DNA from: Kordiimonas aquimaris
GTDB taxonomy: Bacteria > Pseudomonadota > Alphaproteobacteria > Sphingomonadales > Kordiimonadaceae
Length of the DNA: 64,000 nucleotides
Assembly (NCBI RefSeq): GCF_025574485.1
Contig: NZ_JAOBPO010000005.1
Span: 1-64,000 of the forward strand
Reading direction: 5' to 3'
The notes beneath the pieces are model-generated. The model was not told the DNA's origin. It saw only the letters and a program-made list of their open reading frames with translations, and did not search any database. Shown here piece by piece: positions 57,996-64,000 of this stretch. Position numbers and translations under genes: made by a program. Position 1 is the stretch's first letter; the number at the start of each line of letters is the position of its first letter.

Positions 57996-59723
57996 TCACC
58001 TGTCGTTAAAGTGTTTCTTCACTTGTTCCCAGCCCTCCTGGATGCCGATACCACCGTTTTTGGTGTAGCTTTTAAACGGGAACTGCAGGAAGCGCGGCAA
58101 CCACGGGCTGACCTGTTTGCGACCCTGTCGGCCTTCTAGGAAATCGCCGATGATCGCTTTTTGCGCTTTGGCAGTTGACGAGACATTACCGTCTGCTGCG
58201 GCCTTGCCGCCAACCTCGCGCAAGATTGCATTGACAGTTGCTTTCTCGCGGATCAGGTCAAAGAATGGTTGTTCGGGCTTCCAGTATTTGCTCATATCGA
58301 CGGATAGATGATTGCCGACGGCTTCGACCACCGGCGAGTTGGCAGCGAGAGTTTCTGCCATGGCGAAGGCCATGATCTTCATCACGGCACTGTCAGAGAG
58401 CGTCAGTAGATGCGCGAGGATTTGGGTGGTGGCAATGGCATCCGGCGTGCGGCTGATCAGCGTGTGCTGGTGCTCGGGCAGCTTGATCATTTTCAGGACG
58501 GTCTTGCGCCGGTCAGCAAAGGCTTTGCGTGCAGTGGCGTTTTTCAGAGAAGCGGCGATAGCATCATTTTTCGGGCGGGGTGCATCGGCCTCGGCGCGCC
58601 ATTTGTCGGTGCCGATGATCATATGGGCAACTGTGACCCGGAGCGCCAGTTTGGGCGCGGCTGTCAGTTCGACTTGCACCGCAGCGTGCCGGTGCAGGGC
58701 AAGATAATTTTGCATCACTTGGCTGATCTCCGGCCGCAGGGGTTTCGCTGCAACGCTGCCGTCGATGGTCGCTTTGGCTCTGAGCCGGGCTTTGGCCTCC
58801 TTCTCGGTAATATAGCCTTCGTAGGCTTTGACCGCACCCGACTGCGCCACAGCAATATAGACATGGCCGCCGTCATGCTTGCTGGTCGCCACATGCTCCC
58901 AGTCATAGAAGCTTTTGCCCAGATCCAAAACATGCACTTCTTGCCAACCATTTTTCTTGTATTTGGCACCCAGTGCAGCAATAGCTTGATTTTGCAGCGT
59001 CCAGAACTGGTCGCTATCGGAGAAATATTCATCGTCGCCGAACAGGTTGCTGACCCGCGTACCTTGGTATTTGTTGAGGTCAAAGAGCGCCACGCCCACG
59101 TCAATTTCCTTGCCGCCAAAGAGCCAGCTTCTGAGCCGCATACCTGTTGGGGTAAAGCTTTCTTTGTCGTTAAAAAGCTTGATCCAGTCGCGCTGTTGTT
59201 TGGTCGAGGCCATTGTCAAAGACTTGATGCTTTCATTGTCGATTTTCTCAAGCCTGTAGGCCCTCCGTATGGCGGGGATGAGACTGCCGAGCGCAAGGCG
59301 GCGTTTGACGGTGAGCGCGGTGACGCCGAAGGTGTCAGCGATGTCTTCTACTGTCCGGCCTTGCTTTTTGAGGGCGGCGAAGGCTTCATACTGGGTCATC
59401 GGGTCAGGGTCGAGCCGGGCGCAGTTTTCCAGAATGGAAATCTCCAGCGCGGCGGCGTCATCGCCGCTTTCCATCACCGCGCAGGGCAGGGGTTCGATCT
59501 GCCCGGATTCCTCGGCGATAATTTTGGCAGCGGTCATCCGGCGCTGACCAGCGACCACTTCATAGTTTTCGGGGTCGGTGCCTGCGCGAACAATTAAGGG
59601 CACAATCACCCCGCGTGCGCGGATGCTGGGCAGGATGTCGCTGACATCGGGGGTTTTGCCGGTGTGGCGCATGTTAACGGCGCAGGGTGTGAGCTGTTCC
59701 AGTTTAATATGCTCTAAGTGCAT
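57996..59723 (-). CDS. ParB/RepB/Spo0J-like partition family protein
   Basis: 575 aa from the ATG at 59723 with AAAGGAGAG upstream; the longer frame lacks support. N-terminal ParB nuclease-fold domain (LEQLTPCAVNMRHTG, VVAGQRRMTAAKII), and an HTH (MTQYEAFAALKKQGRTVEDIADTFGVTALTVKRRLALG). A long C-terminal region (residues 200-575) matches the plasmid ParB-like group found next to ArdC and DUF2958. No parA is in the window, so it may act as a regulator or accessory factor and not in segregation. Confidence 0.9.
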   Translation of the reverse strand: MHLEHIKLEQLTPCAVNMRHTGKTPDVSDILPSIRARGVIVPLIVRAGTDPENYEVVAGQRRMTAAKIIAEESGQIEPLPCAVMESGDDAAALEISILENCARLDPDPMTQYEAFAALKKQGRTVEDIADTFGVTALTVKRRLALGSLIPAIRRAYRLEKIDNESIKSLTMASTKQQRDWIKLFNDKESFTPTGMRLRSWLFGGKEIDVGVALFDLNKYQGTRVSNLFGDDEYFSDSDQFWTLQNQAIAALGAKYKKNGWQEVHVLDLGKSFYDWEHVATSKHDGGHVYIAVAQSGAVKAYEGYITEKEAKARLRAKATIDGSVAAKPLRPEISQVMQNYLALHRHAAVQVELTAAPKLALRVTVAHMIIGTDKWRAEADAPRPKNDAIAASLKNATARKAFADRRKTVLKMIKLPEHQHTLISRTPDAIATTQILAHLLTLSDSAVMKIMAFAMAETLAANSPVVEAVGNHLSVDMSKYWKPEQPFFDLIREKATVNAILREVGGKAAADGNVSSTAKAQKAIIGDFLEGRQGRKQVSPWLPRFLQFPFKSYTKNGGIGIQEGWEQVKKHFNDR

Positions 59724-59775
59724 GGTGTCTCTCCTTTTGGTGTTTGGGGGTCGTCTGGGTCTTGTTTGAGGGTGG

Positions 59776-59833
59776 CCCCGCCTGTTTTGCACGGCGGGGA
59801 AGGTGGGGCCGGTTTCGCCGGGGCGGCGAAACC
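59776..59833. repeat. Two strong stem-loops between the DUF2958 and ParB-like genes
   Basis: CCCCGCC (59776-59782) pairs with GGCGGGG (59793-59799), and GGTTTCGCC (59811-59819) with GGCGAAACC (59825-59833). They fill the 111-bp spacer, just after the DUF2958 stop in the direction of transcription. Likely an attenuator or RNA-stability element; no T tract follows. Confidence 0.6.
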
Positions 59834-59834
59834 T

Positions 59835-60272
59835 TCAGCGGTGTCCGCTCTTTGAGCGTTTTTCGCGCTCGAGCGCGGCATGGGCTTGCGCCAACACTGG
59901 CGCATCGAAGATCACGGCCCCATGGAGGCGGGCCGCGTGGGCGTAAACCGAGATCGGATAGCTGGCGGTGAAATGGATATCGCGCTCGATACCGAGCCTG
60001 CCGCCTGCGACCCGGATACTCTCAAGCTCGCTCACGCTCACGTAACCAAGTTCGGGCATGCCCAGACCGAGATCACACAGGCCAAAGAGAATGTCGCGGT
60101 TGTGGGCCACCATTTCGCTGACCAGCCAAGTGGCAGGACCGGTTGGGTCGAAGAATTTTACCACCGGGATCGGGTCATGCGCGGCTCTGTTGGCTTGGTC
60201 TTCGTCCAACCTTTCGCCTTTGCGCCAATTGGCGATCAGTCTGGCCTCCAGTTCTTGGGGTATGAGTTTCAT
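59835..60272 (-). CDS. DUF2958-family protein
   Basis: 145 aa from the ATG at 60272. Typical features: MKLIPQELEARLIANWRKG, PVVKFFDPTGPATWLVSEM, LFGLCDLGLGMPELGYVSVSELESIR and RDIHFTASYPISVYA. Common in alphaproteobacterial plasmid backbones beside ArdC; function unknown. 16 bp after the small gene at 60289. Confidence 0.93.
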   Translation of the reverse strand: MKLIPQELEARLIANWRKGERLDEDQANRAAHDPIPVVKFFDPTGPATWLVSEMVAHNRDILFGLCDLGLGMPELGYVSVSELESIRVAGGRLGIERDIHFTASYPISVYAHAARLHGAVIFDAPVLAQAHAALEREKRSKSGHR

Positions 60273-60288
60273 CGGGTGTTCCTTATCC

Positions 60289-60495
60289 TTAAAAAAGTGC
60301 CAACTGGTTTCTGGCGTCCTCATTAAAGAGGCCAATGTTGAGCGGTTTTTGCTGGCGGCGCGCCCTGAGAGGACCGCTAGCCAACACTTGCAGGCGCTGA
60401 CGCTGCGAGATCGGTTTGAGGATCGGCATGAGCGCCTGTTCTCCCTGTTCGGTTTGCTCGTAAGCCATGGTATTTTTTGGGATTTGTTTGCTCAT
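60289..60495 (-). CDS. Small backbone protein of unknown function
   Basis: 68 aa (MSKQIPKNTMAYEQTEQGEQ, ending EDARNQLALF), basic and Gln-rich, no domain. Overlaps the ardC stop by ATGA and precedes DUF2958 by 16 bp, so it is part of the ardC operon. The tight spacing is the main evidence that it is real. Confidence 0.6.
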   Translation of the reverse strand: MSKQIPKNTMAYEQTEQGEQALMPILKPISQRQRLQVLASGPLRARRQQKPLNIGLFNEDARNQLALF

Positions 60496-61487
60496 GCTAA
60501 CCTTCTCTCCGGGCCGCTTTCTGGGTCGTTTTTCGGGCCAGCCTCCCCGTGAAATGCAAGGATATAATCAGCGGCTTTGGAGGCTTTGCTGGCGGCGCGA
60601 AAAATGGCTTTATCGTCTGCGCGCAGGACCTCAAGCCACGCGCCGATATAATCGGTATGGCGCACGGTTGGGACAATGCCGAGGGTCGCGCAGACAAAGG
60701 CGCTGGTCATTTCGGCAACCAGTTCCTCGCGGGCATAAAGTTTATTGCCTTTGCTGGTCTCCATTGGCCGGTCAAGCCGGTGCTTGGCCCCGGTCCAGTG
60801 GCCCAATTCGTGAAAACAGGTGCGGTAATAGTCGATTTGGGCATGGAAAAGCGGCTGCGGCGGCACTTGGATATAGTCCTTTCCCGGCACGTAAAAGGCA
60901 CGGTTACCGCCAATGCGAAAATCTGCGCCGGTTGCCTTGATCAGCTTTTCAGCAATAGGCTGTTGCTCGCATTGGGGCAGGTCGGGCGCTTGGGTATGGA
61001 GGTCGCGGGGCAGGCCGTCGCATTGATCGATATTGAAAACCCGGTAGCGCTTGAGGAACGGGATGCGCTGTGGGTCGCGGTTTTCTTCTCTTGCAGCTTT
61101 TCGTTCACCCTTGGGGGTGAAGCTGTCGGCATAGACAATGGATGTTGATGTCTGGCCCTTGCGCACATTGCCGCCGAGCGTTTGGGCTTGCTTGTACGTG
61201 AGCCAGCTTTGTGCCGCGAAATCGCGCTCGATCACTTTTCCCCAAAGCAGCAAAATATTGATGCCGCTATAGGTCTTTCCCGTTTGGGCATTGACCGGCA
61301 AGCCCACGCATGCCCCGTGCGGGGTGCTTGACCACGGTTGAACCCACGGCACCCGTCCGGCTTCCAGTTCAGCGATAATCCGGCCCGTCACCTCTTGGTA
61401 AACAGTTAGCTTGGGGTTGCCCGCTTGACCAGCATCTGGCCCGTTTTGCTCTTTCTGGTATTGCTGTTTCCTGTTTACCTTTGGCAT
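60492..61487 (-). CDS. ardC: ArdC-like antirestriction protein
   Basis: 331 aa. N-terminal ssDNA-binding domain (VYQEVTGRIIAELEAGRVPWVQPW, PVNAQTGKTYSGINILLLW, WLTYKQAQTLGGNVRKGQ). C-terminal metallopeptidase domain with YYRTCFHELGHWTGAKHRLDR (HELGH at 226-230) and AREELVAEMTSAFVC. It coats incoming single-stranded plasmid DNA and protects it from restriction. GGAGG precedes the start. The first gene of the leftward maintenance operon. Confidence 0.94.
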   Translation of the reverse strand: MPKVNRKQQYQKEQNGPDAGQAGNPKLTVYQEVTGRIIAELEAGRVPWVQPWSSTPHGACVGLPVNAQTGKTYSGINILLLWGKVIERDFAAQSWLTYKQAQTLGGNVRKGQTSTSIVYADSFTPKGERKAAREENRDPQRIPFLKRYRVFNIDQCDGLPRDLHTQAPDLPQCEQQPIAEKLIKATGADFRIGGNRAFYVPGKDYIQVPPQPLFHAQIDYYRTCFHELGHWTGAKHRLDRPMETSKGNKLYAREELVAEMTSAFVCATLGIVPTVRHTDYIGAWLEVLRADDKAIFRAASKASKAADYILAFHGEAGPKNDPESGPERRLA

Positions 61488-61939
61488 AGCCTAACCCTCC
61501 GTCCAAAAAAACCGCCGTTCTTTCCCCCTGCGGAGGGGGCTTCTTGAAACCTCCTCGGAGGGGCAAGCATGAGGAACTGCTGCAATTGTCTGGGTTACGG
61601 GTTAGCGTTTTATCGAACCTTGTCGGCCCTTGACGGTTGCTGGAGGGCCGCTTGCCCCTACAAGGGAGGTGAAGCCCGCTCCGCCGTGGGAAAGACCAAA
61701 AAAGAGACATCGCAGGCACTGCGATGACCGCCAGGGGTCGTCTTATTGTCATTTGAGGCTAGTCCGGGGCGTTGCGGGGTGTCCCCGCTGGAAAGGGGTA
61801 GCGAAGACAGCGTATTTGCGCTGGCTGAGGTCAGGGGAAAGGCTTTTCCCCTATTGGGAAAATTTTATGAAAGAGTTCTGAATGAGGCGTCTTTTGTCGG
61901 CTGAGGTGACGAGAAAATTCAACCCTATTTTGGTTCCAG
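61488..61939. other. Non-coding junction between the maintenance operon and the mercury segment
   Basis: Several stem-loops: CCCCCT-GCGG-AGGGGG (61524-61539), CCTCC-TC-GGAGG (61550-61561) in the presumed ardC leader, and AGGGGAAA-GGCT-TTTCCCCT (61833-61852). The last sits close to where the ArsR frame loses its N-terminal part, so it may mark the boundary of the inserted mer segment. Frames here are not convincing genes. Confidence 0.5.
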
Positions 61940-62188
61940 ATGACGATGCCCTTACCGCAGTTTATGGCTGCGGGTGCGATTGCGACGGAATTGGGCGTGC
62001 CACAAAATACGCTTTCCACCCATCTTAGTATACTTTCCAACGCCGGGCTTATCGCATCAATACGCGAAGGTCGCAGCCTAATATATTCTGTACGCCTTGA
62101 GGAAACCAAAGGCTTCATTGGCTATCTGGTGAATGATTGTTGTGACGGCCACCCTGAAATTTGTTCGATCTCAATGACAAAGAATTAA
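61940..62188 (+). pseudogene. ArsR-family metal-sensing repressor, N-terminus missing
   Basis: 82 codons from the first ATG. It carries the recognition helices (AAGAIATELGVPQNTLSTHLSIL) and the C-terminal metal-binding motif with vicinal cysteines (NDCCDGHPEIC), but lacks the first one or two helices (about 20-25 residues) of a normal ArsR. The frame is closed by a TGA at 61907-61909, so no alternative start exists nearby. Fusion to the backbone probably removed the 5' end. Convergent with the gene at 62185, overlapping by 4 bp. Confidence 0.75.
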
Positions 62189-62727
62189 CTAAATCGTGCC
62201 GCCTCCCAGCGGTCAATAGGTTGGAGTGGTCCAACCGGACAGTGATGTTCTTTGGTGGAAGTACCCGTTACGAGCGAATATAGGTGATGAAACGCCCGCA
62301 TCTCACAGCCGGGAGTCGCGATTATTGCCGACAGAACGAACGCTAGACCAAGGTGCGTGTATAGATATAGCTCCCACCAGTGAATTGTCTTTGCCAATAA
62401 CTCTGTCCCGACTGAGCCGGACTGCACATATCCAATCGCCGCGATGCCCGTAAGGAATAAAAAGCTTATTATCGCAGGCCATTTTTTCCATGCGCGGGAA
62501 AAGCCGATGTTGATAACATAGCTGATCAAAAACAAGCTTGGTAGAATACCGTTCCACACGAGCGGCCTAATGGAACCAGCTTCGGTTATGAAATCATCCT
62601 GCAGCTGCCAAAGCCCGTAAACATACGAGAGGCAAAGCAACCCCAATCCAAGCCTGACAAGACGCCCAATCGGTCCCGGCTTGGCCAGGCTTCCTTGCTT
62701 TTCAAGTTTCAAGTCAGTGGTCGCCAT
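62185..62727 (-). CDS. Integral membrane protein of the mercury segment
   Basis: 180 aa with about four transmembrane helices (LVRLGLGLLCLSYVYGLW, WNGILPSLFLISYVINIGFS, WPAIISFLFLTGIAAIGYV, WELYLYTHLGLAFVLSAIIA) and Cys residues in TPGCEMRAF and EHHCPVGPLQPIDRWEA at the C-terminus. It starts 43 bp downstream of merA in the same direction, so is probably cotranscribed. Not MerT, MerC or MerF by pattern. A role in Hg(II) uptake or handling is inferred from place and cysteines only. Confidence 0.72.
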   Translation of the reverse strand: MATTDLKLEKQGSLAKPGPIGRLVRLGLGLLCLSYVYGLWQLQDDFITEAGSIRPLVWNGILPSLFLISYVINIGFSRAWKKWPAIISFLFLTGIAAIGYVQSGSVGTELLAKTIHWWELYLYTHLGLAFVLSAIIATPGCEMRAFHHLYSLVTGTSTKEHHCPVGPLQPIDRWEAARFS

Positions 62728-62770
62728 CAGTTTCTCCTCGGTTTGAGGTTTTATAATCTGGGTTCAGCTT

Positions 62771-64000
62771 TTATCCGGCGCAGCAAGACAGTGTGCTGAC
62801 ATCCTTATCAAAGGTTTGTGCGGCCAGTTTGAGACCTTCAACACCCGTGAGGTACGGGAATACGGTTTGCCCCAGCTCTGTTGCGGTCATATTGGCTTTA
62901 AGGGCGATCACAGCGGTTTGAATTAACTCGCCGCCTTCCGGAGCTAAAACATGCGCTCCCAGCAGTTTGTCTGTTTCCTTGTCAGCTACCAGCTTGATTA
63001 AACCACGCGTATCCCGCGCCGCTAGATAGCGCGGTACATGGTCAAGCGTGATGACGCTTGTTTTCACACTGTAACCTTGCTCGTTCGCTTGAGATTCCGT
63101 TAGGCCTACGCTGCCGACTTGAGGATCGGTAAAAACAACCGATGGCATGGTGGTGTTATTATAAGGCTGTGTGTCACCGCCTGTTGCATTCTGGCCGGCG
63201 AGCTTTGCTCCGTAGGCTGCCATATAAACAAACATATCCGTGCCCGTGACATCACCAGCGGCATAAATATTGGGATTGGTCGAGCGCATCAACGTGTCAA
63301 CCTCGATGCCGCTATTCTTGGCAAGTGAAACGCCCGCTTCTTCAAGTCCGAGACCTGCTGTGTTTGGCTTGCGCCCGGCGGCAAGTAAAACCCTGTCTGC
63401 TTCCAATACGCGGAGTTGGCCCTGGCGTTCGAAGTAAAGCCTTATCCCGTCGCCGTGTTGTTCAATTGCTCGGTAGCCAATGCCTGAACAAACCTTAATA
63501 CCCTCAGCTTCCAGATAGGTTTGTAAAGCTTGGCTAATCTCGGGTTCCATATCTGGCACCAAACGACTGCGGCAGCATAAAGTAACTTTAACGCCGGCGC
63601 GGGCAAACATTTGACCAAGCTCGCAACCGATAACGCCGCCGCCAATGATGATCATGGAACTCGGGAGGGTTTCAAGGTCGAGGGCGGACGTACTGTCAAG
63701 ATGATCAACCGTCTCAATGCCGGGGATCGGAGGCACCATGTTTGAGGAGCCCGTGGCAATGATAATTTTGTCAGGCGTGTAGAGCTTTCCTTCGATTATA
63801 ACGCGGTCTTTGCTAAGCTGCGCACGCCCTTCTATATAATGCACATCCGGATAGGCGGGCAGAACGTCAATATATTTGGCTTGGCGTAACTCTTCCACAA
63901 GCTGCTGCTTGTGGGCGACAACGGCCTGCCAATCGAGCACTTTAGCCTTGGACGTGATGCCATTAAACCGTGCGGCATGAGAGGCCTGATACAGTGCTTC
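62771..64000 (-). CDS. merA: Mercuric reductase MerA, 5' part outside the window
   Basis: About 410 C-terminal residues; the frame is open to the right edge. Flavin disulfide reductase: IIIGGGVIGCELGQMFARAGVKVTL (NAD(P)H-binding), LLAAGRKPNT, NIYAAGDVTGTDMFVYMAAYGA and the dimerisation domain (TMPSVVFTDPQVGSVGLTE, YLAARDTRGLIKLV). It ends in LSCCAG, the vicinal cysteine pair that accepts Hg(II). The redox-active CVNVGC and any MerP-like domain lie beyond the window. Reduces Hg(II) to volatile Hg(0) in the cytoplasm. Confidence 0.96.
   Translation of the reverse strand, partial: EALYQASHAARFNGITSKAKVLDWQAVVAHKQQLVEELRQAKYIDVLPAYPDVHYIEGRAQLSKDRVIIEGKLYTPDKIIIATGSSNMVPPIPGIETVDHLDSTSALDLETLPSSMIIIGGGVIGCELGQMFARAGVKVTLCCRSRLVPDMEPEISQALQTYLEAEGIKVCSGIGYRAIEQHGDGIRLYFERQGQLRVLEADRVLLAAGRKPNTAGLGLEEAGVSLAKNSGIEVDTLMRSTNPNIYAAGDVTGTDMFVYMAAYGAKLAGQNATGGDTQPYNNTTMPSVVFTDPQVGSVGLTESQANEQGYSVKTSVITLDHVPRYLAARDTRGLIKLVADKETDKLLGAHVLAPEGGELIQTAVIALKANMTATELGQTVFPYLTGVEGLKLAAQTFDKDVSTLSCCAG

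Noticed and set aside
57996-59723. A ParAB partition locus
   Set aside because: Only a ParB-like gene is present; no ParA ATPase lies beside it, so active partition cannot be claimed.
1-64000. tRNA or rRNA genes
   Set aside because: I saw no cloverleaf-like or rRNA-like sequence on reading; a dedicated scan would be needed to exclude a tRNA-type attachment site.

Overview
The window is most likely part of a conjugative plasmid or integrative conjugative element from an alphaproteobacterium. The assignment rests on gene content: an F-type (MPF-F) type IV secretion operon, a TrwC-like MobF relaxase of 968 aa, and a DUF736 / ParB / DUF2958 / ArdC backbone typical of alphaproteobacterial plasmids. 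No replication initiator, ParA or integrase is visible, so I cannot say whether the element is a plasmid or integrated. Transfer genes look moderately GC-rich. The stretches at about 1.2-6.8, 27-30 and 38.8-46.3 kb look clearly more AT-rich and are cargo.

Layout. (1) 1-1237: an IS3-family element with 30-bp inverted repeats that has cut off the 3' end of the next gene. (2) 1224-5392: a leftward six-gene operon encoding a small unknown protein, an XRE repressor, an ImmA/IrrE-type metalloprotease, a thymidylate-synthase-like protein, a protein of the 5-hydroxymethyl-dU DNA kinase / aGPT-pyrophosphorylase helical family, and a MazG-like NTP pyrophosphohydrolase. It has a near-consensus promoter overlapped by two operator palindromes. 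It looks like a regulated base- or nucleotide-modification or conflict system. (3) 5.6-6.4 kb: two further XRE genes; three palindromic repeats lie upstream of the rightward one. (4) 7.0-26.8 kb: a complete rightward transfer operon (dsbC-like, pilin, traL-E-K-B-V-C-W-U, two TraN-like genes, trbC, S26 peptidase, traF-H-G), mostly with overlapping starts and stops. The second TraN-like protein carries 37 cysteines spaced exactly nine residues apart within two blocks.

(5) 27.7-29.7 kb: a secreted NUC-type nuclease and a DUF2235 hydrolase. (6) 30.3-38.8 kb: a composite transposon made of a complete IS66 element, an RND efflux / MarR / double-hotdog thioesterase cassette, and a decayed IS66 end. 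A perfect 8-bp duplication (CATGCTTT) flanks the whole unit. It sits inside an SF2 helicase gene, whose two halves (38842-41890 and 30019-30298) rejoin in frame when the unit and one repeat are removed. (7) 42.1-45.5 kb: a divergent TM0106-type RecB-like nuclease/SF1 helicase.

(8) 45.8-56.7 kb: two divergent XRE regulators, then a leftward transfer-processing operon (RHH protein, TraD, TraI, CFI-box protein, membrane-anchored Cas4-like nuclease, exported unknown protein, SprT-like protease). An oriT-like region, a GntR-type regulator, a membrane protein and DUF736 lie next to it. (9) 57.2-61.5 kb: a BrnT toxin with an XRE-type antitoxin, ParB-like protein, DUF2958, a small protein and ArdC antirestriction. 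(10) 61.9-64.0 kb: the edge of a mercury-resistance segment, with an N-terminally truncated ArsR, a membrane protein, and merA running off the window.

Together the transfer modules would build the pilus, process oriT and pump DNA. ArdC, the BrnT pair and ParB would favour establishment and maintenance. The cargo adds efflux, mercury resistance and several likely DNA-conflict systems, two of which have been broken by insertion sequences.
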